A DNA stretch of 64,000 bases from Plutella xylostella (lineage: Eukaryota > Arthropoda > Insecta > Lepidoptera > Plutellidae), in the NCBI RefSeq assembly GCF_932276165.1, contig NC_063997.1:10736001-10800000 (forward strand), in the 5' to 3' direction. Below the pieces are notes generated by a model. The model was not told the origin of the DNA, ran no database searches, and saw nothing but the letters and a program-made list of their open reading frames with translations. The position numbers and the translations under genes are program-made. Below are positions 1 through 13,600 of the stretch, piece after piece (positions within the stretch are counted from its first letter, which is position 1; the number at the start of each line of letters is the position of its first letter).

Positions 1-115
1 CCTAATAGGGGGAGCAGGCTACAGCCCAGTAGAATGTCATATTCATATTATAGTTTATGTAATTATATTTTTATCTAGTTACATAATTAGACAGTTAACT
101 ATTTATTTCACCAAG

Positions 116-3100
116 CTTGCACAAGGATAAGGTATATAAGCCAGGAAGGCTAAATGCCAAACAGCTGGAAAGTATACGCCAGAGGGGGTATGTCCAATTG
201 ACTAATACATACATATTTATGTGTATATCTCTGTGTTATACCTATGTCTATCTATATACCCCTAGCCAATATATGTATCTACTTATTGGTGTATTTTTTA
301 TGTGGTCTTCAAACTGCTAGATGTTGTCTCTATTAAAACTGGCCTTAGATCATTATTTCGCTTTTGCAATTTAAGTAACTCTATATCACTGTTGTTTTTG
401 GCATGTTGTCTGTATTCATTAAACTCTCAGTGTACCCTTTGCTTGACCGAACCCAGAGATTATTAACCATTTTATGTGTTTTTGGCATGATTTGTTTTTT
501 TTTTATAGTTACTCCAAATGAATCCAAAAATCTAACTAATAAAAGATAACCAGTCACCTACTTTAGAGTAAAATTATTAATTGTAATATTACTGTTAAGG
601 TTAAAGTCAGCTCCACGAAGTAATAATTAATTATTACCTATATTTTAATTACAAAAGCCTCCATCTACTAGACAATCGCATCTCGACCTTATTTCGTCAT
701 GAAATGTAAAGTAGGTCGGCAACAGAACATTTAGCGAACAAAGCGCTCACAATCCTTTGTGGAGTCTCGCTCGTTCTGTGTGTACTTGTCTAAGGACTTT
801 TCTTTTGTACCTGCTACTAAAATAAAACTTAAGTTTGCATTTTCTGCCGGTTTCTCGTCTGTATAAACGGTTGGGTCTTCACTAAATTGATTGGCTTAGC
901 TCAGGTCCAATTCTGCATTAATGAACTAAGTATCCAAGTGTACTGTACATTATTGACTTGACTAAGGAATTCGTTAATAACTAGGAATAATACCTACTCT
1001 TGAACATTAAATAATAAAATGATTATCAGTGGTACTTTGATTCATATTTTGTAGGAATTATCCTGAAGCAGAAAACTTATAAGGAATGAGTTGAGTATAC
1101 ATGTACTATGCTATTGAAATGTTACGCATAGCAGCTTAGGATCATGTTACCTGCAGTCTTGTGCACCTCCGTAGGTATATCCTTCACCCAGGTATCATTT
1201 TCCACAGGCAACTCGTTCATGAATAAGTACTTAATTATGTATACCTACAGCATACTCGTAGATAGAAACTTACAATGGTATTAGGTATAAACGAAACCCA
1301 ATAAAGTCACTCATCTTTCTGAATCTGAACAACTGAAAACCTATATCAACACAACCTAGGTGTAAACTCATTCATACTGAAATGAAAATAAAGTATCGTA
1401 GGATTCCGCTGATTGACTGTACATGTCCAAAAATGCGTAGGTACTTACGAAACTGACTGTACATCTACCTTCCTAGACCTCTACGCAGCCCAATAAAATC
1501 ATCACAACCCATCACGCCGTACACCCTGTTGGGACACCGGTCTCCTTCCAATGAAGGAAGGATTTCAGGTCTAGTCCACTAAAACACCATTCCACTACTA
1601 CAACTACAACCAACCGTTCCAGAGAGTTCGAGGTGCCCTCGCGTCACTTCCCCGGGCTGGTGACGGTGTGGCGCCTGGCGGGCTGGCTGCAGCGCGGGCG
1701 GACCAGGCTGAGAGAAGACCTGTACGATGCGCTGTCTTGCTCTGCCGCGCTGCTGTTGGTTAGCGCTAGAGGGAGACTGCTGCGGCATGAGCGGTTTAGT
1801 GTGCTGGCTGGGGTGTATAGCCTGGCTGAGGCTGCTCACAGGTACAGTATAAATATAAAGTGTATAAAATAAGAAACTTCCCTGAGTATTGTCTATGTCG
1901 AATAGGCCAATAAAAAACCAAAGTCCAAACTAAATACTAACACTCCTGTTAAAACACCGTATAAACATCTAAAATTGGCAGAGCAACAGTCCTCGAAAAT
2001 GTATAGCTAACATAAGATCTCTGATACCATCCAATTGAATAGAATCGAACCTGAACATTTTATATTATACATATGGCGCTGTAATCAGTGCACTAAAACC
2101 GGTACACCATTCTGTTCTCTTTTATTGATTTCGATGTAATATCATTCCAGATTATTGGATCTCATATTCGGAATGCCATCCCTGGAAGCTCGAGACCTCG
2201 ACAAGAAGATTAGAGAAGAAAGATCACGATATCTAGTCGCAGAACTTATATGTAAAGTGAGTAAATTCATGATAGTACTGCTGAAATTTAAAAAGTTTTT
2301 TTACCACCCAAAAATAGGCTTATTTTGACAACGAGAAACAAATTCAGGATTTGAAAATTTTCGCTATAATCTCACGGCAGGGGGGTTGAATATATCACAC
2401 AACTACCACATAAAATAGTACAAAGACCCGAGACAAAATATTTCTCCCAGCTGTGATTTGAACGCGGGACCTTCGGCACAAGAGTCAATATAATCTTTCT
2501 TTTCGCTTCCAGCCAGAACACCAAGACGACATAACCGCGCTAGCCGCGTGGGTGATGCGCGGGGTGCGCCGAGCCAACTCCGACAAGAGCGACCCCCGCG
2601 CCCCCCGCGCCCTGCCCCCCGTGCCCTGCGTCTACACCACCCCGCAGGGGATCCTGGTAACTACCTGTACTGTAGCTGTGTGACCAATAGCAGACAAGAG
2701 CGACCCCCGCGCCCCCCGCGCCCTGCCCCCCGTGCCCTGCCCCCCGTGCCCTGCGTCTACACCACCCCGCAGGGGATCCTGGTAACTACCTGTACTGTAG
2801 CTGTGTGACCAATAGCAATCAGGATACTTCTCTTAAAATATTGAATAGATTTTGAAGCTCGAATACAACGATGGTAGACATTGCATAAACCGATGACTAA
2901 ATAATAAAAGAAGCATGCGTTGTTTTGGCACATTTTACTCTTGACTCACCCTACACCTCCATGGGTACCTAAAAAGTGTCTTCAGCCCATAGCTCATATT
3001 ATGACGAATACCTGTCACTTGTCTACTTGACAGGTCACTTGTATACTCTCATAATATGGAACTATCCAATTTAACCTTCTATTTCTTTCCCAGATCGACC

Positions 3101-4663
3101 TCCGCCTCTACCGGCGCGACATCCTCAAGCGAGCTGCGCCCGTATTGCAAGAGATATTGGAGCGAGAGTCGCGCGGCTGGTTCCTGCACTACCGGGAGCG
3201 GTTGGCGCAACAGCTGACTAGACAGAAGATGCCGGTTAAGGATATTGAGGAGGTATGTAACATCAATTTGCTAAGTTACATAGGTTATTGTTCACGACGA
3301 AAAACCTAGGCTAAGAACAATAGATAAGTTGAGTTTAGGAATAGTATGTACACTGTATACTCCCGGCACCCGTAATGTAATCTGAAGAGTCCCGTATGCA
3401 GTCCTTTCCAAGTTAAAGCATCTAGCTCTGCCCTCCTTTCATTCCTCAATTTGTTATCCTAATAACTAATATTATAAATGCGAAAGTAACTGTGTCGTCT
3501 GTCTGTCTGTCTGTTACTCTTTCACGCCAAAACTACTGAACGTATTTGAATGAAATTTGGTACACATACGGTCTAGACCCTGGGAAAGAACTACTTTTTA
3601 TCCCGGAATTCCCATGATAAAACTTTTTAAGGCGAAGCGAAGCCCGCGGGAACAGCTAGTAACTAATAATAAAATGAATGTCCTCAGGAGGTCCGGCGCA
3701 GCGGTCTCAAGGAGTACACGCGGCGCGTGGCGGCGTGCGTGCTGGAGCACGCGGGGCTGCGCGCTCTGGGCGCCGGCGTGCCCGAGCTGCTGCACGACCA
3801 GCTGCACGCCACCTACATACTCACCAGGTCAGTTGTCTACTCACTAGGTCACTCAAGGAGTACACGCGGCGCGTGGCGGCGTGCGTGCTGGAGCACGCGG
3901 GGCTGCGCGCGCTGGGCGCCGGCGTGCCCGAGCTGCTGCACGACCAGCTGCACGCCACCTACATACTCACCAGGTCAGTTGTCTACTCACTAGGTCACTC
4001 AAGGAGTACACGCGGCGCGTGGCGGCGTGCGTGCTGGAGCACGCGGGGCTGCGCGCGCTGGGCGCCGGCGTGCCCGAGCTGCTGCACGACCAGCTGCACG
4101 CCACCTACATACTCACCAGGTCAGTTGTCTACTCACTAGGTCACTCAAGGAGTACACGCGGCGCGTGGCGGCGTGCGTGCTGGAGCACGCGGGGCTGCGC
4201 GCACTGGGCGCCGGCGTACCCGAGCTGCTGCACGACCAGCTGCACGCCACCTACATACTCACCAGGTCAGTTGTCTACTCGCCTGATCACTTGTATACTA
4301 ACTAGATCCTTTGTATACTCATTTGGAGAAGAGTTTACTCACGTTATCACTTGTATAACGAACTAGGTCACTTGTATACTAACTAGGTCAATTGTATACT
4401 CACTAGGTCACTTGTATACTCAAATTTTACAATGTTTTGCTTGACGTGCGCAGCCATATCGATTCACTTTTCATTCATCTTAATGTCTGTGTTGTCTCTC
4501 CACAGGGCAGAAGACAGCGTCCGCCAGAAGCTGGAGGCGGCGGTGGCGGCGGCGCGCGCGCGCATCTCCGCGCGGCACCCCGTGCTGGCGCGCGCCGCCG
4601 CCTGGCGCAGCGAGCGCGAGCACGCGCAGGCCGCCCGCACCACGCCCGCCTGCCGCGTGCAAG
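116..4663 (+). CDS. Large membrane-protein gene, 5' exon block (7 exons)
   Basis: Exons 116-187, 1623-1841, 2151-2256, 2513-2656, 3094-3252, 3688-3827 and 4506-4663. The first reads ...YKPGRLNAKQLESIRQRG and ends two bases into a codon that the next exon (EFEVPSRHFPGLVTVWRL) completes. The 2151 exon (LLDLIFGMPSLEARDLDK), the 3094 exon (IDLRLYRRDILKRAAPVLQE) and the 3688 exon (EVRRSGLKEYTRRVAACVLE) are probably helical. The 4506 exon is strongly Ala/Arg rich and may form a coiled coil. No signal peptide or known catalytic motif is visible. GC content at third codon positions is far above the AT-rich introns, which makes exon borders easy to see. The true start codon must lie left of base 116. 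Confidence 0.72.
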
Positions 4664-7600
4664 GTACATACACACTGTCACACTGTCCACAGGGCAGTAG
4701 ACACCACCCCGTGCTGGCGCGCGCCGCCGCCTGGCGCAGCGACCGCGAGCACGCGCAGGCCGCCCGCACCACGCCCGCCTGCCGCGTGCAAGGTACATAC
4801 ACACTGTCCTGTATACAGGGTGACCTGAATGTCAACGTCTTGTATAGAGGGCTGATAGGCCAGCTCAGGACTACCCTACAGCGCAGTAGACATCCCTTAG
4901 AGGGCTGATAAGCCAGCTCAGGAGTAGAAAGTCGACGTCATTCCTTGGAGGGTTGATAGGCAGCTCAGGACTACCCTACAGGGCAGTAGACAGCGTTCGT
5001 CAGAAACTATACATAAAAGTAAGGGTTTACAATTTTGCTGGTATCAATATTATCTGTTAAAACAAATTCCAGCAGTTAGCGTTCTACGCCCTTAGTAGGC
5101 TTTAAAATAATTGTGAAATCATACTGTAAGGGGGGGGGGGGGGGGCACTATGTAAATGTCAGGTAGTTAGAGGTGAAAAGACGGGTGTACGTTAAGATGG
5201 TGAAGGGGATGACTCGTGGATGTGAAGGAAACCGCGTGTTGGTAATACTGGATACTAGTTTATTGTTGCTTGTACAGCGAGGTCCCGTGGAAAGAGGCCG
5301 AGACTCCGCCTGTAGCGGCTTATATGCTACCACCACCCCCGACACTGCGCCATCTAGCAGGATGTATAGGAACTTAATAGTGTAGTAATGCTTAATAATC
5401 GATCTATGCAAGTAGCCTGCGAGATAACGCTGTGTTTACATAGGAAACTAAGTAGTTAAACCTTCTAATTTATAGATGGCGCTAATATATTGTTAACACA
5501 GTTAACATGCTGCGCCCCAAGATTCTAATTAGAAACTAGTTATTTGGTTTCGAATGGCGCTTATGCCCAAATAATAATTTATTTATCTGTTATTACCTAC
5601 CTATCTAAGGAAATGAAACTCATGTTATTAGCACGTTTAATTCAATAGTTAGATGGTACTAATATAACAGATTTAATTAAGTAGTTACTTATTTGTATTT
5701 TTAATATTTAAATTTCGAATCTAAATCCTAACGGTTTCGAATGGCGCTTATGCCCAAATAATAATTTATTTATCTGTTATTACCTACCTATCTAAGGAAA
5801 TGAAACTCATGTTATTAGCACGTTTAATTCAATAGTTAGATGGTACTAATATAACAGATTTAATTAAGTAGTTACTTATTTGTATTTTTAATATTTAAAT
5901 TTCGAATCTAAATCCTAACGACTACGAACTATTTACAATATTGAAGCCTAACCTTTATTTAATGTGTAAGCTAAAATATTCCACAACCTATCATATTATC
6001 GGTAACTAATAGACCAAAATTGTTAAAACTGAACTATAAGGGTATTAAATGAGATTTAACTAGTTATAAGTTATTTGATTGTTACAATAAAAGGCATTTT
6101 AACATGTAATCGGTAATGGACAGATATTGTTGAATGCTCTCTTGATTATTCCACGCGCCGTGCGCATCTCTGCGACCCGCGTGATGCCGTCGCGACCCGG
6201 GCAGCAGCCGACGATGCGTCCCAGCCTCCACTGGCAGGGCGGCAGTCGGTCATCTTTGATCAGCACAATGGTACCCACGTCGAGTCCGGCACCCTTGCAG
6301 CTTCTCCATTTCGTGCGTTCTTGAAGCAGTCCTATGTAGTCTCTTGACCATCTTCTCCAGAAGTCGCATTGGATCTGCTGCAGCTGTTGGTAGTGAGATA
6401 AGCGGTTTGTAGGTACATTTTCATATTCGTAGTCGGGCAATGAGATAAGTGTCCTACCAATCAGGAAATGAGCTGGCGTTAAAACTGATATCTCGTCTGT
6501 ATCCGAATTTGGTAAAGGGCAGAGCGGACGAGAGTTCAAGATACCTTCCACCTGGGTAAGTATAGTACTAAATTCTTCGTAGGTTAATAGGGCTTGGCCT
6601 CTCGTTTAAGATGAAATTTACAGCTTTTAACGGCCGCCTCGTACAAACCCCCCATGTGTGGAGTGTAGACAGGTATAAATTTCCAATTTATTCCCTCATT
6701 TGCACAAGAAGCTATTATTTCGCTCGAACATTCGTCGATAAATTTATAAATTGCACATAATTCGTTATTGGCCCCATGAAAGGTAGTGGAATTATCACTC
6801 ACTATTGTTTTTGGTATACCTCGCCTGGACGTAAACCTTCGCAGCGCAGACAGGAAGAGCTGAGTTTCTAGACCTGAAACTAACTCTAAGTGAATTGCCT
6901 TTGTCGAAAAACAAATAAAAATTGCTATGTAACATTTGTATGACCTGTAACCACGCCCCCTTTTGTCCCTCACCGCAAAGGGTCCTGCATAATCAATGCC
7001 AGTTGTGAGGAAGGGCGGTGCTGGAGTTACTCTTGACCTTGGTAAATTACCCATTATCGGTGAGTAGATCTTCGGACTGTTCCTGAAGCACGTTATACAT
7101 TCTCGTACAACCTTATTAGCGACGATCTTACCGTGTGTCGGCCAATATCTCTCGCGGACAGATGAAAGTAATAACTGTGGCCCTGCATGCATTAATCTTA
7201 TGTGTTCTCCACGCATTATAAGAATTGTTAGTGTGTGTGAGTGATGTAGAAGTATTGGGTGTTTTTTATCGTAATTGTATGAGGACTGTTCCAGGCGTCC
7301 CCCTACTCGAATAATCCCATTTTCCATAAATGGTTTCAAACACAATATGTTTGATGTTTGTGGTAGTTGTTTACTATTTTTTAGTAACTTGTACTCCATT
7401 TGGAACGATTCTGTTTGTGCAAATCTAATTAATTCGAGCAACGCATGTCGCATTTCATCTACTGATAAGACCCCGACTATTCTATTGTTCGGATGTCTAG
7501 AGTTGTGAATGAATCTTCGCATGTAAACAAATACTCGATTGAGTTTATTTAAGTTAGAATATTTTTTTATTAAGTTTGTAATTAACTCGCTTGACTTGTT

Positions 7601-10600
7601 TGTACTTATATTACAATGTGTCTCTTGTTCAGTTTCGGGTAACGTTATTTCCGTTTTGGGTAGTTGAAATGTAGGCCACTTCTCGATGGGCTCGGAAAGC
7701 CAGGAGGGCCCCTGCCACCATAATGAACTACTACCTAACCTTTCAGCAGCTAGACCCCTAGATAACAAATCCGCTGAGTTGTTACCAGAAGAGACCCAAC
7801 GCCAATCATCGATGTTTGTAATTTTTTGTATGTCATTTACTTTATTTTTTACGAATGTGTTTAATTTTTGTAGTGGTGATTTTATCCATGCTAATACTAC
7901 ATTTGAATCTGACCAGAAGTATTGTTTCGTCCATTTAAATTTAAGCGCATTGTTTACGTCGTCAGACAATGCGGCTAACAGCCAGGCAGCTCGCAGCTCT
8001 AATCGTGGAATAGTTTCCTCACGCGCAACTCTCGATTTCGCGCGCAATAATCGAACCATAATCCTGCCCTGTTTATCTATAGATCGTATGTATATAACGG
8101 CCCCATAAGCGGTCAAGGACGAGTCTGAGAATCCGTGCATTTCTATGGTTATGTAATCATTGATAACGACTCGCCTTGGAATAGATAGTGTGTCTAACGT
8201 AAACAAACTGTTATAGAATGTTTCCCATTCATTAATTAATTGAATCGGTAGTTTTTCATCCCAATTAAACTTTAATTTGAAAAGTTTATGTATGAAACAT
8301 TTCGCAATGATAATTACTGGTCCTAACATACCTAACGGGTCGTATATCGACGAGGCTATAGATAAAACGTAACGTTTTGTTATTGATTTTGACATTGGTT
8401 CCCGCTTTAATCTGTAACTTAATCGATCCTCATTATTATCCCATACAATACCCAATACTTTGTGTGTGTTATTATTATCTTGACCTATCGGGGTGGTTAT
8501 GTATGTGTCATGTGTGGTACTGTGACTTACCTCGTTTAAGATGGTTTTCGAATTGGATTTCCATTTTCTTAATTTGAAATTAGCTGTGCTCAGGATACGG
8601 TCGACCTGTACTGAGGTCTCTGCTAGCCTGCGCTCGTCGTCGTCGCCGTGAACGTAGTCGTCCATCAAAAAATCATGCTGTATCGCGGCGGATGCTAACG
8701 GGTACTCACCTTTGTTTTCGTTCGCTAGTTGCGTCAGGCACCGCGTCGCTATATAGGGTGCACATTTCAGACCAAAACTGAGACTCGTTAATTTGTAGGT
8801 GAGTAGTGGGTCAGTTTGTGTTTCACGCCATAGAATGCATTGTAGGTGACGTTGGTCTTCTCGAACATATATATTTTTGTACATTTGAGCTACATCTGCG
8901 ATAACGATGTATTTGTGTTTTCGAAATCTTAACAAAATGTTCGTTATTTTGTCCTGACTGATTGTACCTTTGAATTGAATATCGTTTAATGACATCCCTG
9001 AACTAGTTTTATGGGAGGCATCAAATACGACCCTAAGTGGTGTCGTAACCTTTTGGCTTTTATTACCGCGTGTTGCGGTAGGTAATTACATGGTTGAGTG
9101 AAATCATCATTTTTTATCATAAGGCCCTTTTCTTGCAAATCCCTTCACCTGGTTCGTGATAGTTGAATCGTGGTGGGATTTTTAAAGACGTGGCATTGAT
9201 CTGTGACGGTAACTTACAGATGGTAGGTACAATTAGACAAGACAACTCACCAGTAAATTGGTTATCTTTCGACTCGAATGTAATTTTACACCTTTTTTCG
9301 ATTATCGTGCTATTTTCGTTAAAGCCTAACACCTCCATGTTTATGTGTTGTGTAGGTAGGTTAAGTTTGTCGTATGCTTGTTTCGTTATGAAGTTTGATT
9401 GTGAGCCTGAGTCTAATAGTGCTCGGAATGTGTGTAATTGGTTATTTTTATCGAAAACATTGATTTGTGCTGTCGACAACATCACTGTTTTGTTCGGTAA
9501 TAGATTGTCATCGGTTTGACATAACGTAGTGTTGACTACTTGATTGGTATGCAAATTTATCGACTTTGATTCGTTTGTACCTACGCATCCAGTTGGTTTG
9601 GACTCGTAGGTATACAGGGTAGTTGGTTGTGTTTGTGCGCTCGGTTGCGAATATGTATTTGGCTGAAGTTGTGTGTTTGTGTGTGTGTTTGAATGAGTAA
9701 TGTTGGATGATTGGACATGTAGAAGCGTATGATGCTTACCTTTACATATTTTGCAAGTGGTAGCTCTGCAGGTCGGCAGTGTATGTCTCGTACTCAGGCA
9801 ATTGTAACATAGCCCTAATTTTCTCACGACTCGAATGCGTGAGACCTCGTTTAGGGCTAGAAATCTTGGGCATTGGTTAATATAATGCCCCTCCTTACAA
9901 CTTGGACACTGATTATTGCTAGTATAAGGTTTAGGTATTACCCTTGAACTCGTGGGACTTGCGGTGCCGGTGTGGGAAGACGTAGTTACGAAGGCCTTCC
10001 TCGCGGGTATAATTTGGGCGTCACTGGGTCCATGAGGCTTGCCAGGGTCCAGCGACTCCAGATGGTCCGCTTGGTCCTTCAGAAAGGTCCGGAAATCCTG
10101 TAATGTAGGCAATTCACCAGAGTCAATTCTAGAGGTCCGGTTGGCTACTTTGTCCCATTTACTTTGCAATTTTTTATCGAGTTTTTGGTTTAGAAAAAAT
10201 ATCACTAACATATCCCAGTTATCGGTTGGAATATTCAGTGATCTTATTATTCTAAGATTTTTAGAAATGTTATCGGATAATTTTCTTAAAGCTGCGGCAG
10301 TTGTGGGGACATAATCGATGTTAAATAATTCTTTCAAATGATTATTGATTAATGATTTCGGGTTGTTGTACCTTTCGCATAATAACTGCCAACCTATCAA
10401 AAAACTTTCTTCGGAATATTCGAGGGAACTAACGACTTCAAGTGCGCTGTCAGTCAAACAACTCTTTAGGTACTTAAATTTTTGAATTGACTTTAAGTTC
10501 GATTGGTTAATAAGAGCGTCGAAGCTGTCTCTGAACTCGACCCAATGTGTTTTATCACCGTTAAACGACGGCAATGAAATTTCTGGAAATTTAATCGACT

Positions 10601-13600
10601 GACTACCCTCGGTTAACGGCGAAGAACTTTCATTGTTGGACGGGTTCAGGATCGTGTTGTTATGGTCGGAACCATTTACATTTTGTATGGATTTACCTAG
10701 AGCTACGTTCTTAAAATAACCGTCTTCAAATAATTCCCTTTCTGAGATTTGGTTGTCTACGTCTGTGGCCAATGTTTCTATTCTAGTTTGTACAATCTCG
10801 AATTCTTCAAATACTAGTGACATTCTAGTTATCCTAAGATCTAATTCTAATAATTGTTCGGCACTTAATTCTTCTGTAAGACCAGATACATACTTCTTAA
10901 AACTGGTTAATTTACCCTTTATGACGCCGCGCTTCTTAATTAAATCCTTTAACTCTAAGTTTTCTAGAACTAATTTATCTGAATTTGCCATTTTAATTTA
11001 GAAAATTAGCAATCGAAAAAATTATATACGGTAGGTAGGTCTGTAGGTATCTTGAATTCGTAATTAGCGGGAAGAGAATTGCCTAGCTCAAAAACTGATG
11101 GTAGGTACTTATCTCTTGTTGTCGCTCGCTGCGTGTGGCCGTCCTCGTGCGGCCTCGGTAGGTGACTTCTTGTGTCTTGATGCTCCTTCCCTCTGGTAGA
11201 CCTCGTGCCACGTGTCGTTTTGGTGCTCGTTGCCTCCGGTAGACCTCGTGTCACGTGTCGTTTTGGTGCTCGTTGCCTCCGGTAGACCTCGTGCCACGTG
11301 TCGTCGCGGTGCTCGTTGCCTCCGGTAGACCTTGTGCCACGTGTCGTCGCGGTGTCGGTGCTCCGCGGGTTGGCTCGCAGTTCTTGCAAGCCCCCACGAA
11401 CTTTTGGTGTGTCTCCGCGTGCTTCTCCGTTGTCCACTGCTCCTCCTTACTTGAAATTTTTGCGCGTTCGCTCGAATCTGCTTGTCGTTGTCGCCGATGC
11501 CTCGGGCCGTCGCCTATCGCGCAACGAAACCCCAGCCCTCTAACGACCGACTTCACGGGATTGCACTCCTTTCGACTCAGATTCGAGAACTAGGGGTCAC
11601 CACATGCAGGGGATGACTCGTGGATGTGAAGGAAACCGCGTGTTGGTAATACTGGATACTAGTTTATTGTTGCTTGTACAGCGAGGTCCCGTGGAAAGAG
11701 GCCGAGACTCCGCCTGTAGCGGCTTATATGCTACCACCACCTCCGACACTGCGCCATCTAGCAGGATGTATAGGAACTTAATAGTGTAGTAATGCTTAAT
11801 AATCGATCTATGCAAGTAGCCTGCGAGATAACGCTGTGTTTACATAGGAAACTAAGTAGTTAAACCTTCTAATTTATAGATGGCGCTAATATATTGTTAA
11901 CACAGTTAACAGATGGTTTATTGAGAACTAAAATTACATGGCAACCAAATGCAGTGACAAACAATGTGCTAAATTAACAGAAAATGCATAATTTAAGATC
12001 ATATTGGTCAGTAGGTCGCACATGCCTGCATTAATGCATGCATAAGAGTTGTACTTTGTACATTCTCCCATCTCCAGAATAGAATATAGTAACTAAATTT
12101 ATAATGCAACAATTATAAAAAAATTAATTAAAAAAAAAGTTAACTATAGAAGTAAAATAATTAAACTAATATGAAGTAGTAAGTACTAATTGCCAAATAC
12201 AATCTGATTAAAATAATAACTTAAAAGGAAGTTAAAAAGTCTTTAAATGCAATAAAAACAAGAAACTTCTAAAAATATGTCTGTAAATGTAAATCACTTA
12301 AAATTATCTAAATTATTGTTCTAAATGTCTCTATATTATTAATTAGTCCAAATTGTTCATGTTTTGTCAAATTTTACTAGTCTTTTCATCATTGGTGACG
12401 TAGCTTGATCTACACTTAACACAGATTGACTCATAGCGCGACACTGATCCACATTAACACTTATTGCGTTGGGCCTCACTGCACTCATTTCAATGTCACG
12501 ATTGTTTTGCTTTATTTGCCCTTTAATTTTACACATGTAACAACACTATTACTACTGAATTGACTTGTTTATTTTTAGCTTCCATTTGTATGTTATTGTC
12601 AACAGCTGATGTTACGATCGGAGTTTGCAGTTGTAGTTCGGGGTTTTTTATCCATTGTGGACCTTCCCACCAGAGAGAATGATGCTGCAACTGAGCTGGT
12701 GTTAGACCTCTCGTTGCACAATCGACAGCATTTTCTTCCGACTTCACGTAGCGCCACGACGATGCAGGTATGGCGGAAGTAACTTGTTTTACTCTATTCG
12801 CTACGAAACTTTTCCACTTTTTGGGGTCGCCTTGTAGCCATCCTAGGACGATCATTGAGTCGGTCCAGGCATGCACAGTGATGTTATGGCTATGGTAATC
12901 AATGTTTTCCAATGCTTTTGTCATGAGCTGCGCCAAAAGAACAGTTGCACATAGTTCCAGGCGCGGTAACGTGATAGTTTTATTTAGTGGTGCAAGTTTT
13001 GATTTTGCTACTAGCAATCGGACTATTGTATCCCCATTGTCCGTCAGTGTTTTTATCCAAATCCCGGCCGCAAATACTTTTTGAGAACCCTTCAGTGTGC
13101 GTATTCCTCTGCCTTTGTTAGCCTTAACCTCTACGTGGCCTGTATAGTCAACGCCAGTATGGGTGAACGGCCTTGATATTGTCACGCGGGGTTTTGGCAG
13201 GTCTGCCATCAGCTGATTATTTTGTTGTGGGCTATATCGGCGGCACGTCACACAGCGATGAAGCTGACTCTTCACTGTTCTATGACCTGATAGTATCCAA
13301 TACTTTCTGCGTAGGTATGTCAGTGTCAATCGGGGTCCGCCATGCAAAAGTACTTCGTGTGCTTGTTTGATAATCAGCTCTGTTAATCTGCTTTTGCTAG
13401 AAAGTATGATTGGTTTTTTCATGTCATCTGGCAATGCTGATTTCGTCAATCTTCCACCTAGCCGCAGTATTCCATTTTCGTCTAAAAACGGATTTAAACT
13501 TAGTAGGGGGCTTCTCCTGCTAACGTTTTGCTTAGTTTTCAGTCTGGTTATGTCATCTCCAAATTCATGTAATTGCACATTTCTAATGATCGTATGTAAA

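Larger units (their letters stand above)
5201..11911 (-). mobile_element. BEL/Pao LTR retrotransposon A, nested in the LTR of element B
   Basis: Two 307-bp LTRs (5201-5507 and 11605-11911) flanked by target duplication GATGG (5196-5200, 11912-11916). Plus-strand ends TG[A/C]AGGGGATG and GTTAACA; transcription is leftward. Just inside the 5' LTR (right side) the minus strand reads TGGTGACCCC, matching the first bases of a tRNA-Trp-type primer site, then diverges. The gag-protease frame is followed by a frameshifted pol, so this copy is defective. The LTRs differ only at a few positions, so the insertion is fairly recent. Confidence 0.9.

Noticed and set aside
5148..5411. Small frames on both strands shared with 11597-11815
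   Set aside because: They are the two LTRs of BEL/Pao A read through; identical pairs are expected.
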